A DNA stretch of 64,000 nt. It comes from Acidovorax sp. NO-1. Its GTDB lineage: Bacteria; Pseudomonadota; Gammaproteobacteria; Burkholderiales; Burkholderiaceae_C. Positions 18,334 through 28,407 of the stretch are shown one piece after another; the stretch's first letter is position 1, and each line of letters begins with the position of its first letter. Made by a program: the position numbers and the translations under genes. The stretch is taken from NCBI RefSeq assembly GCF_000238595.1, contig NZ_AGTS01000078.1, positions 62,001 to 126,000 on the forward strand, read 5' to 3'. Below the pieces are notes generated by a model, which was not told where the DNA came from, searched no databases, and saw only the letters and a list, made by a program, of their open reading frames with translations.

Positions 18334-19668
18334 CTACAAAACCAAGATCGCCCGGAAGTCATTCACATTGGTGTGGGTAGGCCCCGTCACCACCAGATCT
18401 CCCAGGGCGTCAAAGAAGCCGTAGGCGTCGTTGCGGTCCAGGTGGGCGGCGATGCGCAGACCCGCCGCCTCGGCCCGCGCCAGCGTGTCCGGCGCCACGC
18501 GGGCGCCGGCGTTGTTTTCCACGCCGTCAATGCCATCGGTGTCCGCCGCCAGCGCCCACACGCCCGGCTGCCCCTGCAGCGCCTGCGCCAGCCCCAGGCA
18601 GAACTCGCCCGCGCGGCCGCCCCGCCCCCGGGGTGTACCGGGCGGCTGCGGCCGCACCGTGACCGTGGTCTCGCCACCGGAGAGGATCACGCAGGGCCGC
18701 GCGAAGGGCTGGCCATGCTGTGCCACGGCCCGCGCGAGCGCGGCGTGCACCTTGCCCACCTCGCGCGATTCCCCTTCCATAGCGTCGGAGAGGATGTGCG
18801 CCTGCACGCCCGCCGCGCGAGCAGCCTCGGCCGCCGCTTCCAGCGCCTGCCGGGGCGTGGCGATGAGGTGTACGGCGTGGCCAGCGAACACGGCGTCGCC
18901 GGGCTTGGGTGTTTCCAGCGTGCCGGCTTCGAGCGCCGAGCGCACCGCGGCGGGCACCTCGATGCGATAGCGGTCCAGGATCGCCAGCGCATCGGAGCAG
19001 GTGGTGGCGTCGGGCACCGTGGGGCCGCTGGCGATCACGGAAGGGTCGTCCCCCGGCACATCGCTGATGGTGAGCGTGACCACGCGCGCCGGCGCGCAGG
19101 CCGCGGCCAGCCGCCCGCCCTTGATGCGCGACAGGTGCTTGCGCACGCAGTTCATCTCGTCGATGGCGGCGCCACTGGCCAGCAGCGCCTGGTTGATGCG
19201 CTGCTTTTCCTCCAGCGTGAGGCCATCGGCCGGCAAGGTGAGCAGGGCCGAGCCGCCGCCCGATATCAGGCACAGCACCAGGTCGTTTTCGGTCAGGCCC
19301 TGCGTGTGCGCCAGCATGCGCTGCGCGGCGGCAAGCCCTGCCGCGTCGGGCACGGGGTGCGCCGCTTCCACCACCTCGATGCGCTGCACCAGCCCTTCAG
19401 GCCGCGGCGGCGTGTGGTGGTACCGCGTGACCACGAGGCCCGACAGGGGCGCATCGGCGGGCCACAGCGCCTCCACCGCGTGCGCCATGGCGCCACCCGC
19501 CTTCCCCGCGCCCAGCACCAGGGTGCGGCCACCACTATCCGGGGTAGGTGGCGCTGGCAGGAATGCCGCCGTGTTGTGCAGCGGCAGCGCACGGCGCACG
19601 GCCACGCGGTAGAGGTGTTGCAGGAATTCGCCGGGCTGGCGGGCAGGATCGGGTGCAGGGGTGGTCAT
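18334..19668 (-). CDS. ttuD: glycerate kinase, type 2 (MOFRL family; TtuD/GckA-like)
   Basis: 444 residues from the ATG at 19668, preceded by GGAGAAA. Family blocks are visible: LVLGAGKAGGAMA, the phosphate loop LISGGGSALL, NCVRKHLSRIKGGRLA, SDVPGDDPSVIASGPT and the C-terminal DTDGIDG..AG MOFRL region. It phosphorylates glycerate to 2-phosphoglycerate. Glyoxylate from allantoin breakdown commonly enters metabolism through tartronate semialdehyde and glycerate, which fits its position after the urate genes, although glyoxylate carboligase is not in the window. Older annotations call this family hydroxypyruvate reductase. Convergent with the M20 gene, divergent from maeB. Confidence 0.88.
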   Translation of the reverse strand: MTTPAPDPARQPGEFLQHLYRVAVRRALPLHNTAAFLPAPPTPDSGGRTLVLGAGKAGGAMAHAVEALWPADAPLSGLVVTRYHHTPPRPEGLVQRIEVVEAAHPVPDAAGLAAAQRMLAHTQGLTENDLVLCLISGGGSALLTLPADGLTLEEKQRINQALLASGAAIDEMNCVRKHLSRIKGGRLAAACAPARVVTLTISDVPGDDPSVIASGPTVPDATTCSDALAILDRYRIEVPAAVRSALEAGTLETPKPGDAVFAGHAVHLIATPRQALEAAAEAARAAGVQAHILSDAMEGESREVGKVHAALARAVAQHGQPFARPCVILSGGETTVTVRPQPPGTPRGRGGRAGEFCLGLAQALQGQPGVWALAADTDGIDGVENNAGARVAPDTLARAEAAGLRIAAHLDRNDAYGFFDALGDLVVTGPTHTNVNDFRAILVL

Positions 19669-20035
19669 GGGCGTTTCTCCGGTGGCGATTGTGACGCGTG
19701 GCGTTCTCCTGCACGGCGCCGAATCCGGTATCCTGCGGGCCTCGATCAAGGCTGTGGCCCTGAACGTTGCTTCCATGGCGCCAGCCGCGACACCTTCCGC
19801 CGCTGTCCACGCCCCACGCCAGGCCGACGCCCACGAGCGTCCCGCCTGCGCGCTGCCAGGAACCCGTTACCCGGCCCGCCCCCGGGCCACAACCTGCGTG
19901 ACCACACGCCCCGTGTGCCATTGCGGCCCCTGGGGTTGCGGCCCATGCTGCATACGCATAAACGTGCATGCCAGCCCGCCACGCCATCGGGTACCCTTGT
20001 TTTTGCTTTCCGCCCAGGACTTCCAGGATTTCCGT
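19669..20035. other. divergent promoter region, glycerate kinase / maeB
   Basis: 367 bases between two divergent genes. The frame is open upstream of maeB but its translation is Arg/Pro/Ala-rich and unlike malic enzyme. No palindrome or repeat stands out. Confidence 0.4.
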
Positions 20036-22342
20036 ATGACCCAAAACATTTCCGCCGCCGAGCAGGCCCTGCGCGACGCCGCGCGCGAGTACCACCGCAA
20101 CCCCACCCGGGGCAAGATTGCCGTCACCCCCACCAAGCCTTTGTCCAACCAGCGCGACCTGTCGCTGGCGTATTCGCCGGGCGTGGCCTATCCGTGTCTG
20201 GACATCGCGGCCGATCCCTCCAAGGCGTTCGATTTCACCTCGCGCGGCAACCTGGTGGCCGTGATCACCAACGGCACGGCCGTGCTGGGCCTGGGCGACA
20301 TCGGCCCGCTGGCCGCCAAGCCGGTGATGGAAGGCAAGGGCTGCCTGTTCAAGAAATTTGCCGGTGTCGATGTGTTCGACATCGAACTGGCCGAGCGCGA
20401 CCCCGACAAGCTCATCGAGATCATTGCGGCACTGGAGCCCACGCTGGGCGGCATCAACCTGGAAGACATCAAGGCGCCCGAGTGCTTCTACATCGAGCGC
20501 GAACTCAGCAAGCGCATGAACATCCCGGTGTTCCATGACGACCAGCACGGCACGGCCATCATCAGCAGCGCGGCGCTGCTCAACGGCCTGGAGCTGGTGG
20601 GCAAGCAGATCGGCGAGGTCAAGGTGGCCGTGTCCGGCGCGGGTGCCGCCGCCATTGCCTGCCTGAACGTGATGGTGGGCCTGGGCGTCAAGCGCGAGAA
20701 CATCTTCGTGTGCGACTCCAAGGGCGTGATCTACGAAGGCCGCCCCGGCGGCTATGACGAATCGAAGGCCATCTACGCGCAAAAGACCGACGCCCGCACG
20801 CTCGCCGATGCGGTCAATGGCGCCGACGTGTTCCTGGGCTGCTCGGCCCCCGGCGTGCTCACGGCCGAGATGGTGAAAACCATGGCGCCGAAGCCCATCA
20901 TCCTGGCGCTGGCCAACCCCGAGCCCGAAATCCGCCCCGAGCTGGCCAAGGCCATCCGCCCCGACTGCATCATCGCCACGGGCCGCTCGGATTACCCGAA
21001 CCAGGTGAACAACGTCCTGTGCTTCCCGTACATCTTCCGCGGCGCGCTCGACTGCGGCGCCACCAAGATCACCGAGGCCATGAAGCTCGCCTGCGTGCGC
21101 CAGATTGCCGACCTGGCAAAGGCCGACATCAGCGAGGAAGTGGCCAACGCCTATGCGGGCAAGGAACTCACCTTCGGCCCCGACTACCTCATCCCCACGC
21201 CGTTCGATTCGCGCCTGATCCTCAAGATTGCGCCTGCGGTAGCCAAGGCGGCTGCGGAATCGGGCGTGGCCACGCGTCCCATCGAGGACATGGAGGCCTA
21301 CAAGGACACGCTGTCCCGCTTTGTCTATCAGACCGGCATGCTGATGCGCCCGGTCATCATGGCCGCCAAGGCCCTGCCCGACGCGCAAAAGCGCGTGGCC
21401 TATGCCGATGGTGAAGACGAGCGCGCCCTGCGCGCCGCACAGATGGCCATCGACGACAAGATCGCCGTGCCCATCCTGATCGGCCGCCCCGCAGTGATTG
21501 CCGCCCGCATTGCCAAGGCCGGCCTGCGCATGCAGCTGGGCAAGGACGTGGAGGTCTGCAACCCCGAAGACGACCCACGCTTTCGCCAGTACTGGGAGCA
21601 CTACCACCAGCTGCTCAAGCGCGATGGCGCAACGGCCGAAGTGGCCAAGGCCGCCGTGCGCCGCTCCAACACCATCATTGCCTCACTGATGGTCAAGCTG
21701 GGCGATGCCGACGCCATGATCTGCGGCCTGGTGGGCACGTATGAAACGCACCTGGAACGCATCCACAGCATCATCGGCCGCCAGAGCGGCGTGAGCGACT
21801 ACGCGGCCCTGAACGCCCTGATGACCAACCGGGGCACGCTGTTCATTGCCGACACCTACGTGAACGAAGACCCCACGGCCCAGCAGCTGGCAGACATCGC
21901 CTGGATGTCGGTGCAGGAGGTGCAGCGCTTCGGCATCCCACCCAAGGTGGCCTTCCTGTCGCATTCGAGCTATGGCTCGTCCAAGCGCGCATCGGCCCGC
22001 AAGATGCGCGAGGCGCGCGACCTGTTCGTGGCCGCCCACCCCGAGATCGAGTGCGATGGCGAGCTGCATGGCGATGCCGCGCTGGAGCCGAACATCCGCA
22101 GCGCCTACATGGCGGATTCGACCCTGACGGACTCGGCCAACCTGCTGATCTGCCCGAGCCTGGATGCCGCCAACATCCTCTACAACGTGCTCAAGACGAC
22201 CACCAGCGGCGGTGTCACGGTGGGGCCCATCCTCATGGGCGCCGCCGCCACGGCCTGCATCCTGACGCCTGCTGCTACCGTGCGCCGTGTGCTCAACATG
22301 ACGGCCCTGGCCGTGGCCAGCGCAGCGGCGCGCCCCAAGTAA
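20036..22342 (+). CDS. maeB: NADP-dependent malic enzyme MaeB (with phosphotransacetylase-like domain)
   Basis: 768 residues, the usual MaeB size. Residues 1-about 430 are the malic enzyme: the [11 protein letters not shown] block, [23 protein letters not shown] (metal) and the NADP fold around [12 protein letters not shown]. Residues about 440-768 form the phosphate acetyltransferase-like domain, which in this family is regulatory (acetyl-CoA response). It decarboxylates malate to pyruvate with NADPH formation. The ATG at 20036 is used because the family begins there; upstream open sequence has no similarity. Monocistronic as far as seen. Confidence 0.95.
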   Translation: MTQNISAAEQALRDAAREYHRNPTRGKIAVTPTKPLSNQRDLSLAYSPGVAYPCLDIAADPSKAFDFTSRGNLVAVITNGTAVLGLGDIGPLAAKPVMEGKGCLFKKFAGVDVFDIELAERDPDKLIEIIAALEPTLGGINLEDIKAPECFYIERELSKRMNIPVFHDDQHGTAIISSAALLNGLELVGKQIGEVKVAVSGAGAAAIACLNVMVGLGVKRENIFVCDSKGVIYEGRPGGYDESKAIYAQKTDARTLADAVNGADVFLGCSAPGVLTAEMVKTMAPKPIILALANPEPEIRPELAKAIRPDCIIATGRSDYPNQVNNVLCFPYIFRGALDCGATKITEAMKLACVRQIADLAKADISEEVANAYAGKELTFGPDYLIPTPFDSRLILKIAPAVAKAAAESGVATRPIEDMEAYKDTLSRFVYQTGMLMRPVIMAAKALPDAQKRVAYADGEDERALRAAQMAIDDKIAVPILIGRPAVIAARIAKAGLRMQLGKDVEVCNPEDDPRFRQYWEHYHQLLKRDGATAEVAKAAVRRSNTIIASLMVKLGDADAMICGLVGTYETHLERIHSIIGRQSGVSDYAALNALMTNRGTLFIADTYVNEDPTAQQLADIAWMSVQEVQRFGIPPKVAFLSHSSYGSSKRASARKMREARDLFVAAHPEIECDGELHGDAALEPNIRSAYMADSTLTDSANLLICPSLDAANILYNVLKTTTSGGVTVGPILMGAAATACILTPAATVRRVLNMTALAVASAAARPK

Positions 22343-22403
22343 GGGCGCCGGGAGGGGCGCGGCAGGCAACCAACCCGCCTGCGCCCCGGCCGTATCCCCC
22401 GGG

Positions 22404-22431
22404 TGGTGCACCGCCGCCCGGGCGTGCACCA
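22404..22431. repeat. inverted repeat TGGTGCA - N14 - TGCACCA
   Basis: Perfect 7-bp arms around a GC-rich centre, 61 bases after the maeB stop and 160 bases before the ABC binding-protein gene. It may be a hairpin at the maeB mRNA end or a regulator site. Arm polarity and spacing do not match an NtrC site. Confidence 0.4.
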
Positions 22432-22590
22432 TGTGGGGAAACCCTGCATGCCCGCACGCACCACTTCAGGGAACAATGGCTGCATGCCTGACCGCGTCCG
22501 CGCGAAAGCAGGCATCGATTTTGCTGAGTCCATGGCGACACCCCGCTGTGCCAACGGCACCTTCCCCAGCCTTTTCCGACAGGAGCCCCC

Positions 22591-23622
22591 ATGAAAAAAC
22601 GTTCGTTCCTGCAGACCGCCGCACTGCTGGCCGCTGCCAGTACCTTTTCGCTGGCGCAAGCGCAGACCCCCACGCCCATCAAGTTCCAGCTCGACTGGCG
22701 CTTTGAAGGCCCTGCAGCGCTGTTTCTGCAGCCTGTGGCCAAGGGCCATTTCAAGGCCGCAGGGCTGGACGTGACGGTGGACGCCGGCAACGGCTCGGGC
22801 GGCGCCGTGCAGCGCGTGGCCTCGGGCACGTATGACATGGGCTTTGCCGACCTGGCCGCCGTGATGGAATTCCACGCCAACAACCCCAACGCGCAGAACA
22901 AGCCCGTGGCGGTGATGATGGTCTACAACAACACTCCTGCCTCGGTGATGGCGCTCAAGAAGAGCGGCATTGCCAAGCCCGCCGACCTGGCAGGCAAAAA
23001 GCTGGGCGCACCCGTGTTTGACGCCGGCCGCCGCGCCTTCCCCATCTTCCAGAAGGCCAACGGCGTGGGCGCCGTGACCTGGACCGCCATGGACCCGCCG
23101 CTGCGCGAAACCATGCTGGTGCGCGGTGACGTGGACGCCATCACGGGCTTTACCTTCACCAGCCTGCTGAACCTGGAGGCCCGCGGCGCCAAGGCGGCCG
23201 ACGTGGTGGTGCTGCCCTATGCAGACTTTGGGGTGAAGCTGTATGGCAACGTGATCATCGCGTCTCCGAAGCTCATCAAGGAGAACCCGGCCGCCATCAA
23301 GGCCTTCCTGTCGGCCTTTACCAAGGGCGCCAAGGAAGTGCTGGCCAATCCGGCCGCGTCCATCGAGCATGTGAAGGCCCGCGACGGCATCGTCAACGTG
23401 CCGCTGGAAACCCGCCGCCTGCAACTGGCGATCGACACCGTCATCAACAGTGCCGACGCGCGCGCCGAAGGCTTTGGCCAGGTCAAGCCCGCTCGCCTGT
23501 CCCTGATGGCCTCGCAGGTGTCGGACGCGTTCAACACCAAGACGCGCGTGAACGCCGACGATGTGTGGAACGGCAGCTTCCTGCCGCCCGCCGCAGAGCT
23601 GAACATCCTGCCGAAGAAGTAA
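22591..23622 (+). CDS. ABC transporter substrate-binding protein (NMT1/THI5-like, NitT/TauT family)
   Basis: 343 residues. A Sec signal peptide is clear: MKKR, a hydrophobic core and a cleavage site after LAQAQ (about residue 24). The mature protein starts KFQLDWRFEGPAALF, the typical opening of NMT1/SsuA-like binding proteins (compare ThiY and RibY). A good ribosome site (AGGAG) precedes the ATG. It is first in a three-gene importer with the ATPase and permease downstream, and ureD follows. The ligand is not identifiable; pyrimidine, flavin or nitrogen-compound ligands are all known in this family. Confidence 0.87.
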   Translation: MKKRSFLQTAALLAAASTFSLAQAQTPTPIKFQLDWRFEGPAALFLQPVAKGHFKAAGLDVTVDAGNGSGGAVQRVASGTYDMGFADLAAVMEFHANNPNAQNKPVAVMMVYNNTPASVMALKKSGIAKPADLAGKKLGAPVFDAGRRAFPIFQKANGVGAVTWTAMDPPLRETMLVRGDVDAITGFTFTSLLNLEARGAKAADVVVLPYADFGVKLYGNVIIASPKLIKENPAAIKAFLSAFTKGAKEVLANPAASIEHVKARDGIVNVPLETRRLQLAIDTVINSADARAEGFGQVKPARLSLMASQVSDAFNTKTRVNADDVWNGSFLPPAAELNILPKK

Positions 23623-23648
23623 ACGGCTCCGCGCGCCGCGGCACGTTT

Positions 23649-23707
23649 ACTATATTTTTTATAGCTGCTTGCGCTTACCGTAAAAGCGCTGGCGGCCATT
23701 TTTAGTC
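23649..23707. repeat. dispersed AGCGCTTAT repeat, copy 5
   Basis: TATTTTTTATAGCTGCTTGC, GCTTACC, spacer, AAAGCGCTGGCGGCCATTTTTAG, in the opposite orientation to copies 2-4. It lies between the binding-protein gene and the ATPase gene of one operon. Confidence 0.7.
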
Positions 23708-23718
23708 AAATTTTCTTC

Positions 23719-24543
23719 ATGCAGGCTGCTGATTCCTATTTTGTGGACTTCCGCGATGTCTGGCTCGCCTACAACGACGAGCTGCGCGCGCAGAACCACT
23801 TCGCTGTCGAGGCGATCGACCTGCAGATCCGCCAGGGTGAGTTCATTGCCATCGTAGGCCCGTCGGGCTGCGGCAAGTCCACCTTCATGAAGCTGGCCAC
23901 GGGCCTGAAGATGCCGTCCATGGGCAAGATCCTGATCGACGGCCAGCCGGTGACCGGGCCCCTGAAGATCTCGGGCATGGCGTTCCAGGCGCCCTCGCTG
24001 CTTCCCTGGCGCACCACGGTCGATAACGTGCTGCTGCCGCTCGAAATCGTCGAGCCCTACCGCAGCAACTTCAAGCAAAAGCGCAAGGAATACGAAGACC
24101 GTGCCCGCAAGCTGCTGCAAAAGGTGGGGCTGGCGGGCTATGAGGACAAGTTCCCCTGGCAGCTGTCGGGCGGCATGCAGCAGCGCGCCAGCATCTGCCG
24201 CGCCCTCATCCACGAACCCAAGATGCTGCTGCTGGACGAGCCCTTCGGAGCGCTGGATGCCTTCACGCGGGAAGAGCTGTGGTGCATCCTGCGCGACCTG
24301 CAGGCCGAACAGAAATTCAACGTCATCTTGGTCACGCACGACCTGCGCGAATCGGTGTTTCTGGCCAACACCGTGTACGTGATGAGCAAGAGCCCGGGCC
24401 GCTTTGTGGTGAAGAAGGAGATCGAGCTTGCCCACCCGCGCGAGCTGGAAGTCACCTACACCAAGGAATTCACGGACATCGTGCACGAGCTGCGGGGCCA
24501 CATCGGCGCCCTGCGCAAAGTCGGTGCACCCATTTCGCAATAG
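23719..24543 (+). CDS. ABC transporter ATP-binding protein (NitT/TauT type)
   Basis: 274 residues with a complete nucleotide-binding domain: Walker A GPSGCGKST (about residue 49), Q-loop FQAPSLLPWR, signature LSGGMQQR, Walker B MLLLDEPFGALD and the switch His in VTHD. It energises the importer with the permease encoded 17 bases downstream. Confidence 0.92.
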   Translation: MQAADSYFVDFRDVWLAYNDELRAQNHFAVEAIDLQIRQGEFIAIVGPSGCGKSTFMKLATGLKMPSMGKILIDGQPVTGPLKISGMAFQAPSLLPWRTTVDNVLLPLEIVEPYRSNFKQKRKEYEDRARKLLQKVGLAGYEDKFPWQLSGGMQQRASICRALIHEPKMLLLDEPFGALDAFTREELWCILRDLQAEQKFNVILVTHDLRESVFLANTVYVMSKSPGRFVVKKEIELAHPRELEVTYTKEFTDIVHELRGHIGALRKVGAPISQ

Positions 24544-24560
24544 AGCCCACTCCATTTTTC

Positions 24561-25328
24561 ATGCACAAGAAAACCGTAGAACGCTGGTCACCGTGGATCC
24601 TGCTGGTGGCCATCATCCTGCTGTGGCAGATCATCTGCTCGGCCTTCAGCGTCCCTGAATACCTCTTCCCCAGCCCCTGGGTCATCGCCACGCAGCTGGT
24701 CGAGTTCAGTGGTGTGATCGCCGCCCATGCCTGGCGCACCTACTGGGTCACCATGGCGGGCTTTGGCATTGCCATCGTGGTAGGTGTGCTGCTGGGCTTC
24801 GTCATCGGCAGCTCACGCCTGGCCTATGCCGCCGTGTACCCGCTGATGACCGCGTTCAACGCACTGCCCAAGGCCGCGTTCGTGCCCATCCTGGTGGTGT
24901 GGTTCGGCATTGGCGTGGGCCCGGCCATCCTCACGGCCTTCCTCATCAGCTTCTTCCCCATCATGGTCAACATCGCCACGGGCCTGGCCACGCTGGAGCC
25001 CGAGCTCGAAGACGTGCTGCGCGTGCTGGGCGCCAAGCGCTGGGACGTGCTGACCAAGGTGGGCCTGCCCCGCTCCATGCCGTATTTCTTCGGTTCGCTC
25101 AAGGTGGCCATCACCCTGGCCTTTGTGGGCACTACGGTGAGCGAGATGACGGCCGCAAATGAAGGCATCGGCTACCTGCTCATCAGCGCGGGTTCGTCCA
25201 TGCAGATGGGCCTGGCCTTTGCCGGCCTGATGGTGGTGGGCGCCATGGCCATGGTGATGTACGAGCTGTTCAGCGCCATCGAGAAGCGCACCACAGGGTG
25301 GGCGCACCGGGGCTCGCAGGGCGAGTAA
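24561..25328 (+). CDS. ABC transporter permease (NitT/TauT type)
   Basis: 255 residues from the ATG at 24561; the open frame extends upstream into the ATPase gene in another frame. About six membrane helices are visible, with the EAA coupling loop around EDVLRVLGAKRWDVLTKVGLP. Part of the three-gene importer 22591-25328. Confidence 0.92.
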   Translation: MHKKTVERWSPWILLVAIILLWQIICSAFSVPEYLFPSPWVIATQLVEFSGVIAAHAWRTYWVTMAGFGIAIVVGVLLGFVIGSSRLAYAAVYPLMTAFNALPKAAFVPILVVWFGIGVGPAILTAFLISFFPIMVNIATGLATLEPELEDVLRVLGAKRWDVLTKVGLPRSMPYFFGSLKVAITLAFVGTTVSEMTAANEGIGYLLISAGSSMQMGLAFAGLMVVGAMAMVMYELFSAIEKRTTGWAHRGSQGE

Positions 25329-25463
25329 CCACAACCATCCTGAGCGCCTTGGGATGCCGCGCCTGGTGCCGCGCCCGCCTTGGCAGCGGGCACACCGGGC
25401 AGTCACGATGACCTGGCCCCAGGCCCCAGGCACCTGCACACTGATATCGACCGCCCCCCACCC

Positions 25464-26309
25464 ATGTCCTGGCACGCCCGCCTGCAACTCGACTACACGG
25501 CAGAGCCCCCCGCTGGCAGCTCCCGCACCGTGGCCCGCTATGCACACCACGGGCCGCTGCGCATCCTGCAAAGCCTGTACCCCGAGGGCGACGGCATCTG
25601 CCACAACGTGCTGGTGCACCCGCCTGGCGGCCTGGTGGGCGGGGACACGCTGGACATCACCACCACCGTGGGCCCCGGCGCCCATGGCCTGGTCACCACG
25701 CCCGGCGCCACACGCTTTTACCGCTCCACCGGCCCGCTGGCTTTGCAGCGCAGCCACCTCACCCTGGCTGAAGGCGCTCGGCTGGAATGGCTGCCGCTCG
25801 AAGCCCTGTGCTACAGCGCCTGCCACGCCGAAAACCACCTTACGCTGAACCTCGCCCCCGGCGCCGAATGCATCGCCTGGGACGTGACGGCACTGGGCCT
25901 GCCGCACGCGGGCCAGCCGTTTGACCAAGGCCGATTCACCCAGCACGTGGAAGTGCCGGGCCTCTGGCTGGAGCGCGGCGTGATCGACGCCGCCGATGAC
26001 CGGCTGCTGACCAGCCCCTCGGGCCTGGCAGGTCACCGCTGCATGGCCAGCATGTTCTTTGCCGCAGGCACGTCCCTCAACCGCACGCGCCGCGATGCGG
26101 CCCTGGACGCCGCACGTGCTGTGATGGAGCAACACCCCCAGGTCAAGGCAACAGCAGGCGCCACCAGCCCCAACGACCGCATGGTGGTGGTGCGCGTGCT
26201 GGCGCCGCAGGTGGAGCCTGCGATGAAGCTGCTCAAGGCGGTGCGGGTGGCTTGGCGGGAGGTGTTGTGGGGGTTGGAGGGGGAGGCGCCCAGGATCTGG
26301 GCGATGTAG
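25464..26309 (+). CDS. ureD: urease accessory protein UreD
   Basis: 281 residues. UreD signatures: the RILQSLYPEGDGICHN opening, VHPPGGLVGGD, TTPGATRFYRS and the C-terminal VRVLAP..VWREVLWG-type end. UreD forms the UreDFG complex on apo-urease and channels nickel to the active site. It lies about 25 kb from ureABC-EFG in this window, whereas it commonly heads the cluster. It follows the ABC importer with a 135-base gap. The ATG at 25464 fits the family N-terminus; no strong ribosome site is seen. Confidence 0.93.
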   Translation: MSWHARLQLDYTAEPPAGSSRTVARYAHHGPLRILQSLYPEGDGICHNVLVHPPGGLVGGDTLDITTTVGPGAHGLVTTPGATRFYRSTGPLALQRSHLTLAEGARLEWLPLEALCYSACHAENHLTLNLAPGAECIAWDVTALGLPHAGQPFDQGRFTQHVEVPGLWLERGVIDAADDRLLTSPSGLAGHRCMASMFFAAGTSLNRTRRDAALDAARAVMEQHPQVKATAGATSPNDRMVVVRVLAPQVEPAMKLLKAVRVAWREVLWGLEGEAPRIWAM

Positions 26310-26368
26310 GGCGTTGTCCTTGCTGCACACGCGACAGCGGGAGGGGTCCCGGCCCCGTACGATGCCGC

Positions 26369-27115
26369 ATGAACCCGCACACACCCGCCAATCCGTCCGC
26401 CCTGCCCGCCGACCACCCCTTTGCCCAGGTGCAGGTGCTGGCCTTCGACATCTTTGGCACGGTGGTGGACTGGCACGGCAGCATCGCACGCGAGGTGCGG
26501 GCGCTGTACCCCCAGGTGGATGCCGACGCTTTCGCTCTGGCGTGGCGCGCGGGCTACCAGCCGGCCATGGCGCGCGTGATGCGCGGCGAACAGGGCTGGA
26601 CGCTGATCGATGCACTGCACCGGCAAATACTGGACGAAATCCTGCCGCGCTTTGGCCTCGCACACCTGGGCGAGGCCGAGCGCCGCCAGCTCAACCGCGT
26701 GTGGCACCGGCTGGATGCCTGGGCCGACAGCGTGCAGGGCCTCACACGGCTCAAGCAGCGCTACACCATCACCACGCTGTCGAACGGCAACATCGGTCTG
26801 CTGACCGCCATGGCCAAACGCGCAGGGCTGCCCTGGGACTGCGTGCTGAGCGCCGAGGTGTTCAAGGCCTACAAGCCGCATCCCGACACCTACCTGGGCG
26901 TGGCGCGGGTGTTTGACCTGGCGCCGCACCAGGTGGCGCTGGTGGCCGCACACCACGATGACCTGGCTGCTGCGCGGGGCTGTGGTCTGCGCACGGCGTA
27001 CATTGAGCGGCCGCATGAGTTTGGCGCGGCACAGCCCAAGGATGTGTCGCCCCAGCCGGGCAATGACCTGCATGCCACAGACCTCAACGCGCTCGCTCAG
27101 ATGCTGGGATGCTGA
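26369..27115 (+). CDS. haloacid dehalogenase-like hydrolase (type II HAD)
   Basis: 248 residues. Motif I is FDIFGTVVDW (catalytic Asp about residue 29), motif II TTLSNGN, motif III KAYKPHPDTY and motif IV near AAHHDDLAAA. This set matches L-2-haloacid dehalogenases, which hydrolyse 2-halo acids to hydroxy acids, but many relatives act on other substrates. An N-terminal Pro-rich stretch of about 20 residues is extra. Follows ureD by 59 bases; no functional link is evident. Confidence 0.82.
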   Translation: MNPHTPANPSALPADHPFAQVQVLAFDIFGTVVDWHGSIAREVRALYPQVDADAFALAWRAGYQPAMARVMRGEQGWTLIDALHRQILDEILPRFGLAHLGEAERRQLNRVWHRLDAWADSVQGLTRLKQRYTITTLSNGNIGLLTAMAKRAGLPWDCVLSAEVFKAYKPHPDTYLGVARVFDLAPHQVALVAAHHDDLAAARGCGLRTAYIERPHEFGAAQPKDVSPQPGNDLHATDLNALAQMLGC

Positions 27116-27136
27116 GGCGCTCCGCGCGCGGCTGCC

Positions 27137-28246
27137 TCAACGCGCCACCAGCAGCTGCACGAACATCTGCACCTTGGCGCGGCATTCCGGGCTGATGGAG
27201 GTGAACTCCAGCCCGGCCACCCATTCGTCGCCATCGCGCTTGAGCGTGATGACTCGCGCATACACATCGGCCACGCGGTAGTCCACCAGCGGCAGCTCGA
27301 ACTCCAGCTTGATCTCGCTGTGGGGTTCCAGCGGCTCGACCAGCTCCACCAGCAGGCCGTGATAGCCGATGTCCTGGATGGCGCCATGCACGATGTGGGG
27401 CACCACGATCTTGTCCTGCACACGCTGGCACAGGCAGGGCAGGCGCGCATCCACCCGGTGGCTGCGCCGGAACTCCTGGCGCGGCACCTTGAGCTTGTGG
27501 GAGGGTATGGCGATCAGCTCGCGCAGGTTGACAGGTTGTGTGCGGCCCTTGACATAGACCTGCATGGGCGCCGATGCCGACACCAGACCCCAGCAGCGCT
27601 GGTAGGTGGAGTCACTGATGAGCACCTGGCCGCGCAGGCTCAGCGCCTCGATGCGCGAGGCCAGGTTGACGGCCTCGCCGATCACGGTGTATTCGGAATA
27701 CACATCCGACCCAAAACGCCCGGCCATCACCGTGCCGGTGTTCACGCCAATGCCCAGGAACACCTCTGGCAGCCGCTCCTGCAGGTGCGCCAGGTTGAGC
27801 TCGCGCATGGCCATCTGCATCTCCACGGCGCACAGCAGGGCACGGTCCACATCGTCGTCGCGGGCCACGGGGGCGCCGAACAGCACCATGATCGAGTCGC
27901 CCATGAACTTGTCGATGCTGCCCTGGTACTTGAAAACCACCTCGCTCAGCCGGGCAAGGCAACGATTGAGCGCTGCGATGACCACCGCCGCCGGCAGCGA
28001 GCCCGCCAGCGCCGTGAACCCGCGCAGGTCTGCCAGCAGGATGGTGACTTCACGCGGCGCAACGCCCAGCCCATCGCTGGCCGTGCCATGGGGCCAATCG
28101 GGGCCGCGCAGGATGGTTTCCATCTCGGCCTGCGCGTTTTCGCCAAGAGGCGCCCCTGTCTCCCGCTCGATCAGGGCCTGCAGGCGCTGCACGGCGTCGT
28201 TGTGAAATTCTTTGTGCATAAGAGCGGTGAAAACCAAAAGGGGCAT
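27137..28246 (-). CDS. class III adenylate cyclase with C-terminal PilZ domain
   Basis: 369 residues (ATG 28246; an alternative ATG at 28219 is nine codons later; neither has a strong ribosome site). The catalytic domain spans about 60-240: TILLADLRGFTALAG (first metal Asp), DKFMGDSIMVLFGAP (second metal Asp, adenine-selecting Lys) and VNLASRIEAL (transition-state Asn and Arg). All key residues are present, so cAMP synthesis is expected. Residues about 255-365 look like PilZ: RRSHRVDARL gives the RxxxR c-di-GMP motif, while DxSxxG is altered to DIGYHG. There is no membrane helix, so it is a soluble cyclase possibly tuned by c-di-GMP. Convergent with the HAD gene. Confidence 0.83.
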   Translation of the reverse strand: MPLLVFTALMHKEFHNDAVQRLQALIERETGAPLGENAQAEMETILRGPDWPHGTASDGLGVAPREVTILLADLRGFTALAGSLPAAVVIAALNRCLARLSEVVFKYQGSIDKFMGDSIMVLFGAPVARDDDVDRALLCAVEMQMAMRELNLAHLQERLPEVFLGIGVNTGTVMAGRFGSDVYSEYTVIGEAVNLASRIEALSLRGQVLISDSTYQRCWGLVSASAPMQVYVKGRTQPVNLRELIAIPSHKLKVPRQEFRRSHRVDARLPCLCQRVQDKIVVPHIVHGAIQDIGYHGLLVELVEPLEPHSEIKLEFELPLVDYRVADVYARVITLKRDGDEWVAGLEFTSISPECRAKVQMFVQLLVAR

Positions 28247-28407
28247 TTGTGCCGCGCAGCCCCGTGGGCGTGCGGGTTGGGGCAGTTCAACCCAGAATAG
28301 ACGGGGGCCTGCAGCCGGTCAAGCCGGTGAAACGCGGGGGCCCGGATGTGCCGGTTGCGCGCGCTGCTGCGCCGTTGCGGCACCTTGGTGCCTCCAATTT
28401 CCCGGAG

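Noticed and set aside
22404-22431. NtrC binding site
   Set aside because: Arm order (TGGTGCA...TGCACCA) and the 14-base spacing are the reverse of the NtrC consensus.
24813-26663. Long minus-strand open frame (616 codons) opposite the permease and ureD
   Set aside because: Runs across two real genes on the other strand and has low-complexity composition.
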